Translations under genes and position numbers: made by a program
Shown here: piece after piece, positions 45,801 through 52,659 of the stretch
Numbering within the stretch: the first letter of the stretch is position 1
Layout: every line of letters starts with the position of its first letter
Assembly (NCBI GenBank): GCA_020633515.1
Contig: JACKDM010000011.1
Coordinates: 1-64,000, forward strand
DNA length: 64,000 bases
Source: Myxococcales bacterium
Lineage (GTDB): Bacteria > Myxococcota > Bradymonadia > UBA7976 > UBA1532
Direction of reading: 5' to 3'
Notes under the pieces: generated by a model
Databases searched by the model: none
What the model saw: only the letters and a program-made list of their open reading frames with translations
Told to the model about the DNA's origin: nothing

Positions 45801-48264
45801 CGCGCTTGAGGAGCGCGACGCGGACGTCGTCGTCGGCGCTGCGCTCGATGTTCTGGTTGAGGAGGCGGACGAGGCCGTCCCAGTCGCCGCGCTCGCCGAA
45901 GAGGCCTTCGAGCGCGTCCCAGTCGGCGCGGCGCAGGTAGAGGTCGCGCAGGTAGCCTTCGGCGTGCAGGTCGCCGGCGCTGTGACGCAGCACCTTGCGC
46001 CACGCCTCGGCGGCGCGGTCCTCGTCGCCGATGCGCTCGGCGTAGACCTGCCCGAGCTTCTTGAGCCACGAGACCCGCTCGGCGTCGTCTTCGAGGCGCT
46101 CGACGCGGCGCTCGTAGAGGTCGGCGAGGTCGTCCCAGCGCTCGGTCTTCTGGTAGAGCCCTTCGAGCGCCTGCCACGCCTGCTCGCGCGCCGGATCGGC
46201 GTCGAGCACGTCGTTCCACAGCGTGATCGCCTCGTCGCGCTCGTCGAGGCGCTTGGCGGCGATGCGGGCCATCTCGACGAGGCGCTCGGTGCGCTCGTCG
46301 CCGTCGAGCAGGTCGAGCGAGCGGCGGTAGATGCCGTACAGCGCCCGCCAGTCCTTGCGGTTCTTGTAGATGTCGATGAGCTGCTTGATCGCGTGCTCAT
46401 CGGCCGGGCGGCGCTCGAGGATGCCTTCGAGGAACTGGATCGCCTGGTTGGGGTTGCTGAACTTGTCGAGCCACAGCCCGGCGATCTGGCGGTAGAGCTC
46501 GATGAAGCGGCCCTCGTCGCCGGTCTCGTCCGCCGCCTCGGCGCGGCGGTTGAGGATGCCGATGAGGTCGTTCCACCGCTGGCTCTCGCGGTACTTCTCT
46601 TCGAGCGCGTCGAGCGCGGCGGCGTTCGACGGGTCGACCTGGAGGATCTGGTTGTAGGTGTTGATGACCATGACCGGCAGCCCGAGCTGGTCACGGTAGA
46701 TCTCGATCATCTGCCGGTAGACGTCGACCTGGCGGGCGATGTCGCTCTCGGCGATGAGCTTGAGGTCCTCCTTGAGGAACTCGAGCAGCGCGTTCCACTT
46801 GCCGGTGTCGAAGTACAGCCGCCGCAGGGCGTCGCGGGCGGGCTGGTTCTCGGCGTCGAGGCGCAGGATCGACTTCCAGATGTCGATCGCCTTCTCGAGG
46901 TTCTTGAGCTTGGTCTCGGCGACCTCGGCCATCTCGAAGCCGACGGCGATCTTGGCTTCGAGCGACTCCTCGTTGTTCTGCCGGGAGCCGAGCACGCCGA
47001 GGAGGCGCTTGTAGTCACCCTCGGCGGCGTAGAACTCCGAGTAGAACTGGAGCATGAGCGCGTTGCGCGGGTCGTTGAGCTTGATGCGCTTGAAGTAGTT
47101 CTCGGCGCCCGCCAGATCCTGCATCTTGCGCCACAGGATCATCGCGATCTGCACGAGCATCGCGCCTTCGTTGCCGCTGCGGTGGCGGGTGCGGAGCGCG
47201 GCCTCGTAGACCTTGACGAGCTCTTCCCACTCCTCGCTGCGGCTGTAGTGGTCGACGCAGAACTCGAGCGACTCCTGCTCGGTCGGGCTGAGCTTGAGGA
47301 CCTCGCGGTGCCAGTTGACCGCCTGGGCGGGGTCGCGCAGCTCGTGCTGGGCGATCTCGGCGAGGCGCTGGTAGATCTCGAGGCGGTCGCTCTTGCGGGC
47401 GGTGGCGTTGGCGCGCTCTTCGAGGTAGGCGACGAGGTCGGACCAGCGCTCGTTGGTCTCGTAGTACTCGTACAGGAGCTGGCGGGTGGTGTCGTTGCGG
47501 GGGTCCTGTTCGAGGACGTCGCGGAGGACCTGCTCGACGAACGGGTCGTCGGGCGACTCGTCGAACCAGAGCGCGGCGCGCTCGAGCATCATCGCGGTGC
47601 GCTGGCGGGGGTCGCGGACGGCCTGGGACTCTTCGACGAGCGCGTCGTAGCGGGCCTGCCGGTCGCGGCCCACTTCGTCGAGCACGTCGCGGTAGATCTC
47701 GGCCTCGGGGTGCTCGGGCGCGATCTCGAGCGCGCGGGCGGCCCACTTGAGCACGCGGGCGCGCTGGCCGAGCTTGCGCTCGCAGAGGTCGGCCATGGTC
47801 AGGTAGATGCCGGCCCGCTCGTAGTCGTCCTCGACGGCGTCGGCTTGCAGCTTGTAGAGCTGGAGCACGAGGTCCCAGTTCTCGCGCTCGACATAGATGG
47901 CGCGGGCGGCTTCGAGCGCCTCGAAGTTCGAGGAGTCGAGCTTGAACGCCTCCTGGTAGTACCGCATGGCGTCATCGGTCATGCCGAGGCGCTGCTCGGC
48001 GATCTGCCCGATGATGAGGTGGACCTGCGAGGCGACCGCCGGGTCACGGATCGCGGTGGCCTGCTCTTCGAGGCCGGTGGCGAGCCGGACCCAGAGCTGG
48101 GCGGCGTCCTCGGGGGCGAGGCGGCCGGCCTGCTCGGCGGTCAACGCGACGAGGCCCTGCCAGTCACCCGCTTCGAGCAGCGCGGCTTCGAGCCGGGCGA
48201 GGGCCTCGGCGTCGTCCGGGTTCTGGGCGAGCTGCTCGCGGTAGGTCTCCAGTTCTTTATCCAT
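36802..48264 (-). CDS. Giant tetratricopeptide-repeat protein (3,820 residues)
   Basis: A single uninterrupted frame from ATG 48264 to the stop at 36802. No signal peptide is visible and the sequence starts MDKELETYREQLAQNPDDA, so the protein is probably cytoplasmic. Almost the whole length is TPR-like helix pairs with a recurring phrase of the form AIETWRRVL-DP--ALDALERLY--E-WEDLVEVLERRAE; the repeat period is about 70 residues (two TPRs), so roughly fifty periods (an estimate). No other domain was found. The DNA is extremely biased and contains no in-frame TTA, CTA or TCA codon, so the antisense frame is also open throughout. TPR solenoids assemble protein complexes; the partner is unknown. 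psd follows 43 bases later. Confidence 0.93.
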   Translation of the reverse strand: MDKELETYREQLAQNPDDAEALARLEAALLEAGDWQGLVALTAEQAGRLAPEDAAQLWVRLATGLEEQATAIRDPAVASQVHLIIGQIAEQRLGMTDDAMRYYQEAFKLDSSNFEALEAARAIYVERENWDLVLQLYKLQADAVEDDYERAGIYLTMADLCERKLGQRARVLKWAARALEIAPEHPEAEIYRDVLDEVGRDRQARYDALVEESQAVRDPRQRTAMMLERAALWFDESPDDPFVEQVLRDVLEQDPRNDTTRQLLYEYYETNERWSDLVAYLEERANATARKSDRLEIYQRLAEIAQHELRDPAQAVNWHREVLKLSPTEQESLEFCVDHYSRSEEWEELVKVYEAALRTRHRSGNEGAMLVQIAMILWRKMQDLAGAENYFKRIKLNDPRNALMLQFYSEFYAAEGDYKRLLGVLGSRQNNEESLEAKIAVGFEMAEVAETKLKNLEKAIDIWKSILRLDAENQPARDALRRLYFDTGKWNALLEFLKEDLKLIAESDIARQVDVYRQMIEIYRDQLGLPVMVINTYNQILQVDPSNAAALDALEEKYRESQRWNDLIGILNRRAEAADETGDEGRFIELYRQIAGLWLDKFSNPNQAIQFLEGILERRPADEHAIKQLIDIYKNRKDWRALYGIYRRSLDLLDGDERTERLVEMARIAAKRLDERDEAITLWNDVLDADPAREQAWQALEGLYQKTERWDDLADLYERRVERLEDDAERVSWLKKLGQVYAERIGDEDRAAEAWRKVLRHSAGDLHAEGYLRDLYLRRADWDALEGLFGERGDWDGLVRLLNQNIERSADDDVRVALLKRAARVFRVNLDNEAGAVDAWERILDVDRDNIDAARTLAPHYTRTEQWDALVRVLEVMLRNEPAEPVDLMVELARVNEEHRDAPDIAFDWYARALREQVDRVELLIQVRRMAAMSERAVDLVDLLELLVDMVDDPEIEVRFRRVLAETTGEELGRSADAAMHYERVRELEGDSLDVLESLKALYQKLGRWDDLLEIYNRQLEQAGSVQDEARILAAIGQLHETVRDDPDAAQQAYERLRATDPESVEALRGLQRLADRAGDVVGLTEYITAELDLASNPDDIATLLYRLGFLAHDQGDGAGALDNFERVLEVRPEHPDTIRALTLYLDHEDFGPRAAAILEPFARSQEDWAGLRRVLLLQVQGTRDVAFEAKLLREVAEIEEARLGAADAAFATYGRLLVVDRDDADVRAQIERLADALQRWEEAAGLYARFALGGELADVDRQAAVLYARRLAAVQEHQLGRYADARATYESVLAEQGEDLELLDAVDRLTVRLEDWQGLVEVCERKLPLVDGADARVAMLFRIGALWEDNLDDPDQAIETWRRVLAEIPQHPEAVASLERVFSRVGRYRDLADLLEDRLADTEGAARIPLLFQLAQVLEHRLDAAADALERYAEVLEIDPGHPETRAALEALLSTRTEPDDDARLLRLRAADILEPIYAARGDTERGIRLLQIRLGDADVLAERVELRVRIARAFEDAASDRVAAFESYGAAMREDYGNAAVLTELLRLAAELDAWGDLATVLRSGLDDPDTAMGLDPVLKRDMLGRVAALYEERIGDRHEAIAFNRRVLDDDPDDREALESLDRLYARVDDIHALVEIVARRVELADDPKAKAALSFRLGELYELRLEDADRAIDAYARVREEIDPDDLRAHQALERLHTAAGNWEQLVEVQLDHAEHLEDTAARVALLFSAATTYETALDRLSDAVYVYRQVLDLDADNRDALAHLDRLYEQMGQPIELLEILERERELAAGDAEKNRFEYRMGVLQRDHIGDLQRAVECFRAVIARDPEHHDARAALEGLLAEPEVRLAAARILVPLYEKDAAWRALRDTLRLTLEDLDGPIEQVETLRRVALIEEDHLDEADAAFNSLAEAYRLSEADAGLEAELERLAAFLGDHAALADLLADVVALAPDRAVDIHLKIAIVADAHLDDAGRAIGEYRNVLALEPDNRRALDALEALYARTGAHIELVEILERKAELADALPARKALLERIAAIQEDVLQDADQAIETWRRLMHEDERDAAALDNLERLYRATERWVELSTLYEHRMSIVEDDATLAEFEYRLGRVSETRLGEGERALELYRQVLDRVPSHPGTRQALAALFADEQAAMTAGVDRLAVAAILEPLYRAEEDHRALVPVLEAQQAGMYADPIDRAKLLREIARLEETKLGDADAAFATCGRVLRLMADDRQNRADLRRLAEVTQRFGDLAALLEEVAAETPDPDLRVGLLLELGEVLERHCGDDHKARDVYREVLSIEPDNRAAVAALVELFTRTASFEDLVALYGDLAANTLDPEEQKRLYFEVCRLLEEVIGDVDRAIDTWRQVLAIEPDNQRAFKELGRFFREEERWPELADLLRDEIQYATEDAERAELRHQLGLVLHHRLEDAAGAVEVWRTVLFEDAPTHEPALKALEGLLADIGRADPEDPLRRRIASILEPLYAERERWADWVAVLEVQLHFQDDRWQRQETLSRIARTREEKLDAPEGAFEAYGRAFAEDYGNPDLQQELDRLGAKLEAWDPLVDIYERGLDDFADMQAAVGILLKVARIHDQKLHAPERAIESYRRVLALDEANPDALDALERILAAEERYRDLVEVLERKAEYASDADARKALLVRVSDLWDKKLDRADQAIETWRRVFQDDPSDLAAIEALIALYERTEQWELLIEMLREKLETVEEDGQRKPILFRIADTYEVRLDEPDETIQSYRAVLDIDPRDRQALDALERLFSREGRWPELVDLLEGERDEYVDEDPARVDALELRIGDVLEHQLGQIPQAIERYGDVLRRNGDSIEARAALERLLDDPEHRLLASRVLEPHYEERDEPDALARVYELQLLDLEAAYERIDLLKRLARLQNEVQKNPRGAFESYARAFQEDPLDPANYEALDALADELELHARLAELFQSRVDAALDGEVSRMLARRLARLYDHKLGEHRRAVESWQAVLNGDPYDDEALRALDRLYQKSEIWPALIEVLRRRIEVGGSDEEMYDLRFRLGYLLEVSEGDVPAGIEVYRGILWEKPEHEYALEAMERLAVQAEYLPAIADVLDPIYRDGQNWQKLAILTEMRIELTEDRRDRAQLWAQVAELHESRLNNGEAALDALFRAFDELPEDEEIRERLIRLATERGAYGRLADAFESARTRLDDPELILEDHLRVAEWCRGRLQDPGRAVDHYRQALEIDETNERALDALEELYRGAELWSDLAEVFRRKALALFDLDEKKARLHELAELCAGRIGDRAAAVEAYNEILDIDDADQKALAALERLHAEAGDYEALYDVLARRADTVYDGDKLAAIHRQMGALARDRLDDRLRAAESFEKVLDLDPDAADAMAALRDLYARMEEWHQLQEVLVKQLTIVEAEDDRVEVLFALGTNAETHLDRPENAIEYYRQILSLRGRDARAFESLTRLYADAQRYYDLVEMLRDRVVQMRDDGADPSATIPLLVRVATVADEHLGDADLAISTLNEVLDADPHHAGALTVLARLYERSAEWEKAAETLERALEHATGSDRAVAWRRIGLLYLDQLDQPEKARAALETAVAETGDDEALGALVRMARDQGDDARVAELLERRLATAQGAARVALLIEIADLRQSAGDANGAVVALEEAYRLAPDDLKVADRLLEGYFAAGRHADAEPVLVSIIETLKAARRYKELFTYNYRMGCVAEERGDEAAALDYFTQCFEYDATYVPNLVKLGHLHYRRQDWDQALKIFQTVLLHQMKLDAAGRVDVFYHLGQIRLALGDDRKAKDMFRRALGLDPDHAPSKAAMDSL

Positions 48265-48401
48265 GCGGGACACTCGATGGACGACGCGGCGGCCCGGAGG
48301 CCGGGGTGCGGGTCCTGACCGGGTTGAGTCGAACGCGCAGGATCCTGGCCGCCCGATGGCGGCTGGACGGCCCGGAAAATCACATTCTGGATGCGTTCGG
48401 C

Positions 48402-48430
48402 ATGGTACAAAGGGCCCCGCGGGATGACAA
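48402..48430 (-). promoter_or_regulatory. Promoter of the giant TPR gene
   Basis: Minus-strand TTGTCA (48425-48430), 17-base spacer, TACCAT (48402-48407), giving a leader of about 130 bases before ATG 48264. Confidence 0.5.
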
Positions 48431-48451
48431 CCTTGTTGGTCCATCTTCACC

Positions 48452-49351
48452 ATGGTGCCCCTACCCTCTCCGCCGCCCTCTTCGATCATCGTCGATGGCT
48501 GTTTGTATCCGGCCGACGCGCCGGTGCTGCGGGCCGACGACCGAGGGTTCCTGTACGGTGACGGCGCCTTCGAAACCCTGCGGCTGATGGACGGGCGGCC
48601 GGCTCATCTGGAACGGCACCTCGCGCGGCTCGGCTCGACGCTCGCGGCGCTGGGGATCGCGGCGCCGGCGCCGGGGCGGATCGCGGGGGAGCTGGCGGCG
48701 CTGGTGGCGGCGAACGGGCTCGGGGAGGGCGAGGGCGCGGCGAGGGTGAGCGTGAGCCGGGGGGCGGGCGCGGGGCCGCGGCCGGGTGAGGGGCGGCCGA
48801 CGGTGGTGGTGAGCGCGGGGCCGCTGCCGGCGCGGGTGGTGGCGCGGCGGGCGGGGGCGCGGCTGCGGCTGGTCGAGGGGCCGGCCCGGGCGGTCGCGGG
48901 GCACAAGACGCTGAGCTATCTGCCGGGCGTGCTCGCGCTCGGGGCGGTCGCGCCGGACGAGGAGCCGGTGTGGGTCGCGGGTGAGGCGGTGCTGGAGGGC
49001 GCGACGTGCAACGTCTTCGCGTGGATCGACGGGCGGCTGTGTACGCCGCCGGCCGACGGGCGGCTGCTGCCGGGGGTGGCGCGGGCGGTGCTGTGCGCGG
49101 CGGGCGCGGTCGAGGCGCCGATCGATCGCGCGGCGCTGGGGCGGGCGGAGGCGGTCTTCATCACGAGCGCGCTGCTGCCGGTCGCGCCGGTGGTGGCGAT
49201 CGATGGGGTCGCGTGCCGCCCGGGGCCGCCGGGGCTGCTCGCGCGGCTGCGGGCGGCGCTCGATCCGATAGCGGTCACGGCTCGCCCGCCCGACGAAGCG
49301 CAGAGCCCGCCCGCGGGGCGGCGGCGCGAGCACGGCGAGGAGGAGCGATGA
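48452..49351 (+). CDS. PLP-dependent class IV aminotransferase (IlvE/PabC/DAAT type)
   Basis: A 299-residue class IV enzyme. It has the N-terminal signature DDRGFLYGDGAFETLRL, catalytic Lys 152 (GHKTLSYLP), and the PLP-site region EAVLEGATCNVFAWIDG. The family includes branched-chain aminotransferase, D-amino-acid aminotransferase and aminodeoxychorismate lyase. The length and motifs do not decide between them; no folate or branched-chain genes are nearby. A disordered tail of about 30 residues overlaps the next gene by four bases (ATGA). Confidence 0.88.
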   Translation: MVPLPSPPPSSIIVDGCLYPADAPVLRADDRGFLYGDGAFETLRLMDGRPAHLERHLARLGSTLAALGIAAPAPGRIAGELAALVAANGLGEGEGAARVSVSRGAGAGPRPGEGRPTVVVSAGPLPARVVARRAGARLRLVEGPARAVAGHKTLSYLPGVLALGAVAPDEEPVWVAGEAVLEGATCNVFAWIDGRLCTPPADGRLLPGVARAVLCAAGAVEAPIDRAALGRAEAVFITSALLPVAPVVAIDGVACRPGPPGLLARLRAALDPIAVTARPPDEAQSPPAGRRREHGEEER

Positions 49352-49998
49352 GCGCGCGAGGTGGTCCCACGGCATGGGCGCCGTTCGCCCTGGCGCTCGC
49401 CGCGCTCGTCGGCTGCGCCGAAGGCCCGCACGCCGCCGAGGATCTGAGCTGCGACCTGCGCGCGCCCGTGTGCCCGGCGGGGACCGACTGCCACCTCGTC
49501 GCCGACGGGGCGCGCTGCCTCGCGCCGGTCGCGCGGGCGGCTGATCTCGGCTGCGTGCCGGGGAGCTGCGCGCCGGGTGAGGCCTGCCTCGCGGTGGAGG
49601 GCGTGCTCGGCTGCCGGCCGCTGTGCGATCCGGCGGGCGGCGAGCCGCGGTGCCCCGACGGGCAGGTGTGCGGCTATCGAGTGGCGGTGGACGACCTCGG
49701 CGTCTGCCCGGCGCCGTGCGCGTGGCCGGATGGCTGCGGGGCCGAGGCGACCTGCGGGCCGAGCCCGGCGGTGCCTTATCCGATCTGCATCGCGACCGGC
49801 CCGGCGACGCTCGGCGGCTCGTGCGCCCGCGAGCGGTGTGGGGCGGGGCTCGGCTGCCTGACCCGCGAGGGCGAGGCGGAGCCGCGCTGCGAGGCGCTGT
49901 GTCCGGGTGACGGTTCGGGGTCGACGTGCGGCGCGGGCAGCGGCTGCACCGGCGAGGTGGTCGGGGTCAGCGGCGTGCGCTACTGCACCGATGGCTGA
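49348..49998 (+). CDS. Cys-rich lipoprotein
   Basis: A 216-residue lipoprotein (ALVGC). The mature protein has about 25 Cys residues arranged in repeated short disulphide-type modules (CDLRAPVCPAGTDC, CVPGSCAPGEACL, CGAGSGC), as in many myxobacterial surface proteins. No enzyme motif. GGAGGAG precedes ATG 49348, which overlaps the aminotransferase stop, so the two genes are coupled although their products look unrelated. Confidence 0.8.
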   Translation: MSARGGPTAWAPFALALAALVGCAEGPHAAEDLSCDLRAPVCPAGTDCHLVADGARCLAPVARAADLGCVPGSCAPGEACLAVEGVLGCRPLCDPAGGEPRCPDGQVCGYRVAVDDLGVCPAPCAWPDGCGAEATCGPSPAVPYPICIATGPATLGGSCARERCGAGLGCLTREGEAEPRCEALCPGDGSGSTCGAGSGCTGEVVGVSGVRYCTDG

Positions 49999-50016
49999 CC
50001 CGCGGGCCGCGCGCGG

Positions 50017-50046
50017 TTGACAGGGGGGCGGCGCGCGATCTACACC
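50017..50046 (+). promoter_or_regulatory. Candidate promoter of the outer-membrane barrel gene
   Basis: Plus-strand TTGACA (50017-50022), 18-base spacer, TACACC (50041-50046), followed by a leader of about 115 bases before GTG 50163. Confidence 0.5.
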
Positions 50047-50162
50047 CGCCGGGCGGTCCTCGATCGCGATCTTTTCCGACATCGCCCGCGCAGGGGCCCG
50101 TACCGCCGGCGAACCCGAGCGCCCGCCGGTCGACGATGAGGCACCGGCCCGGAGGAGACGAC

Positions 50163-51236
50163 GTGCTCAACGAACTCAAGGCGTCCTGCCTGATCGCCTG
50201 CCTCGCCGCGCCCGGCCTCGCGCTGGGCCAGACGCCGACGCCGGCCACCGAGATGGCCTCCGATCCGACGGAGACGGCCGGCGCCGGGGATGTCGTCGCC
50301 GAGGCGACCGCCGAGGCCGAGGCGCTCGAGGCCGCCGAAGAGGACGAGGGCTCGGAGAGCTTCCCGATCGGCGCCTCGGTGACGTTGGGCTACCGCTTCG
50401 ATCACGGGCAGTTCGTCGACGCCAACTTCGACGTCGGCTACCAGATCCTGAGCCTGGGCGTCGCCTTGCAGTACACCGTCGTCGAGGACCTCGACCTGAC
50501 GGCGAGCATGGCGGCGAGCAAGGCGCTCGAGAGCAGCTTCAGCAACCCGGGCACGCCGAGCGAGACGACCCGCAACCCGACGCAGCTCAGCGACCTCACC
50601 CTCGGCGCGGCGTGGGCCTTCTTCACGGTGCCGGTCGCCGAGATCGGCCTCAGCCTCGGCGGTGACCTGCGGCTGCCGACGAGCAAGCCGAGCCAGGCGG
50701 CCGATCTGATCCTCGGCGGCAGCCTGAGCCTGAGCGCGCAGCGCAAGATCGGCCGCGTCTCGCTCGCGGCGACGGTGGGCTACACCCACAACCTCTATGA
50801 GAACTCGACCCAGCAGATCGACGCCGACATCGCGCCCGAGAACATCATCATCTCGGGCCGTGACCTCGGCAACCCGCTGGATCTGCAGGGCTTCTCGGCG
50901 TCGCTCAGCGCCGGGTGGTCGATCATCGACGGGCTGCGGCTGTCGGCGTCGTACGGGCTCAACAACAGCTACGGGTCGGTGCTCTTCGAGCGGGACCAGT
51001 TCACGAGCGACTATGCGCAGGTGGGCACCCAGGCGGGCACCGGCGCGCAGTTCTTCAGCGCGTCGCTCGCCTACACGCTCCCGTTCGGGACCGGGACGAG
51101 CGTGAGCGCGTCGATGGCGACGGCGAGCGGGCTGTACACCAGCGACAACAGCCGCTGGCGGCTGCCGTTCTTCGACACCGAGTCGAACACGCACGAGCGG
51201 ACGACCTACGGCGTGACGATCGCGCAGACGCTCTGA
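50163..51236 (+). CDS. Outer-membrane beta-barrel protein
   Basis: A 357-residue exported protein: GTG 50163 follows GGAGGAG six bases earlier; the signal peptide is MLNELKASCLIACLAAPGLALG. An acidic spacer of about 45 residues precedes a barrel of many amphipathic strands (VTLGYRFDHGQFVDANF, VSLAATVGYTHNLYEN, LRLSASYGLNNSYG) ending in YGVTIAQTL. The pattern resembles transporter-like porins of the MetA/phenol-degradation type, but the similarity is general. A pore or receptor role is possible. Confidence 0.75.
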   Translation: MLNELKASCLIACLAAPGLALGQTPTPATEMASDPTETAGAGDVVAEATAEAEALEAAEEDEGSESFPIGASVTLGYRFDHGQFVDANFDVGYQILSLGVALQYTVVEDLDLTASMAASKALESSFSNPGTPSETTRNPTQLSDLTLGAAWAFFTVPVAEIGLSLGGDLRLPTSKPSQAADLILGGSLSLSAQRKIGRVSLAATVGYTHNLYENSTQQIDADIAPENIIISGRDLGNPLDLQGFSASLSAGWSIIDGLRLSASYGLNNSYGSVLFERDQFTSDYAQVGTQAGTGAQFFSASLAYTLPFGTGTSVSASMATASGLYTSDNSRWRLPFFDTESNTHERTTYGVTIAQTL

Positions 51237-51353
51237 TCGCGCCTTCCCCCGCGCGCCGCGGGTGTGATCCACGGCGCGCCGCCCCGCCGCCCGAGCGGCC
51301 GGCGCCTTCCCTTCAGATGTCTTCGGGTGAGCCTCGGTGAGCGAGGGATGCGT

Positions 51354-51375
51354 GCGACCGCGACGAGGCGGTCGC
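51354..51375 (-). terminator. Hairpin behind clpX
   Basis: An eight-base perfect stem (GCGACCGC / GCGGTCGC) with a six-base loop, 14 bases after the clpX stop on the minus strand. No T tract, so the call is weak. Confidence 0.35.
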
Positions 51376-51388
51376 GCTGGCGGGCGGG

Positions 51389-52627
51389 TCAGGCGCTCTT
51401 CTTGGTCAGCACCAGCTCGGGGCGAATGCCCTTGACCACCACGTCCTCGGTGATGACGCACTCGCGCACGTCTTCGAGGTCGGGCAGCTCATACATGATG
51501 TCGAGCATGATCTCTTCGAGGATCGCGCGCAGGCCGCGGGCGCCGCTCTTGCGGGAGATGGCCTCGCGGACGACGGCGCGCATCGCCTCGGGGGTGAAGC
51601 GGAGGTTGACCTTCTCGAGCTCGAAGAGGCGCTTGTACTGCTTGACGAGCGAGTTCTTCGGCTTCCACAGGATCTCGTAGAGCGCCTCTTCGTCGAGCTG
51701 TTCGAAGGGCACGATCACCGGGAGGCGGCCCATGAACTCGGGGATGAGGCCGAACTTGATGAAATCCTCGGGGGTGACCTCGTGGATGAGCTCGTTGTAG
51801 TCGTCCTTGCCGGGGCGGCCGCGGCCCTCGGAGCCGAAGCCGATGGTGCCCGGCGACTTGCGGCGGGCGATGACCTTCTCGATGCCGACGAACGCGCCGC
51901 ACAGGATGAACAGCACATGCGTCGTGTCGATCTGGATCAGCTCCTTCTGGGGGCGGGTGCGGGCGCCGTCGGGGTAGATGGTGACCTTGTCGCTCTCGAT
52001 CATCTTGAGGAGCGCCTGCTGCACGCCCTCGCCGCCGACGTCGCGGGTGGAGGAGGCGCCGTCACCGCGGCGGGCGATCTTGTCGATCTCGTCGATGACG
52101 ACGATGCCGCGTGAGGCGCGGTCGACGTCGCGGTCGGCGGCGATCCACAGCGACTTGATGATGCTCTCGACGTCTTCGCCGACGTAGCCGGCCTCGGTGA
52201 GGCAGGTGGCGTCGGTGACGACGAAGGGCACGTCGAGGAGCCGGGCGAGCGCCTGCGCGATCGCGGTCTTGCCCGAGCCGGTCGGGCCCGCCATGAGGAT
52301 GTTGCCCTTGAAGAGCTGCACGTCGTCGTGGGCGGCCTCGGCGTTGATGCGCTTGTAGTGGTTGTAGACGGCGACCGAGATGGTCTTCTTGGCGACCTGC
52401 TGGCCGATGATGTGCTCGTCGAGGTAGGCCTTGATCTCTTTGGGCTTGAGGTTGCGGCGCTCCTGGCCTTCGGGGACGTCGACGTTGCCGTCCTGGGCGA
52501 GGATCTCGTTGCAGAGCGCGACGCACTCGTCACAGATGTGGACCTGCGGGCCGGTGATGAGCTTGCGGACTTCGATCGCTTCCTTGCCGCAGAAGGAGCA
52601 ACGCAGGTGGAAGGTGCGATTCGGCAT
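51389..52627 (-). CDS. clpX: ATP-dependent Clp protease ATP-binding subunit ClpX
   Basis: 412 residues, typical ClpX length. The N-terminal zinc-binding domain has Cys 10, 13, 32 and 35. AAA+ core: Walker A GPTGSGKT (114-121), pore loop GYVG (147-150), Walker [12 protein letters not shown], and the [10 protein letters not shown] region. It unfolds substrates for ClpP. clpP is not adjacent; instead clpX is the last gene of a run rpsA-ihfB-lapB-clpX, starting 32 bases after lapB. Confidence 0.97.
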   Translation of the reverse strand: MPNRTFHLRCSFCGKEAIEVRKLITGPQVHICDECVALCNEILAQDGNVDVPEGQERRNLKPKEIKAYLDEHIIGQQVAKKTISVAVYNHYKRINAEAAHDDVQLFKGNILMAGPTGSGKTAIAQALARLLDVPFVVTDATCLTEAGYVGEDVESIIKSLWIAADRDVDRASRGIVVIDEIDKIARRGDGASSTRDVGGEGVQQALLKMIESDKVTIYPDGARTRPQKELIQIDTTHVLFILCGAFVGIEKVIARRKSPGTIGFGSEGRGRPGKDDYNELIHEVTPEDFIKFGLIPEFMGRLPVIVPFEQLDEEALYEILWKPKNSLVKQYKRLFELEKVNLRFTPEAMRAVVREAISRKSGARGLRAILEEIMLDIMYELPDLEDVRECVITEDVVVKGIRPELVLTKKSA

Positions 52628-52659
52628 GGCGGCCCCGGCTAGTCGTCCTGGCGACGGTA

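Noticed and set aside
36802..48264. DNA-level repeats in the giant gene considered as a tandem repeat or CRISPR array
   Set aside because: The repeats are protein-coding TPR units with diverged DNA; there are no identical direct repeats with unique spacers.
36655..48318. A plus-strand open frame of almost 3,900 codons antisense to the giant TPR gene
   Set aside because: It is in register with the sense codons, has a Leu/Val/Glu/Ala composition mirrored from TPR codons, no domain, and no ribosome site. It is the shadow of a codon-biased gene.
51389..52627. Expected clpP or lon next to clpX
   Set aside because: Neither neighbour matches; upstream is the LapB-like gene, downstream a convergent barrel gene.
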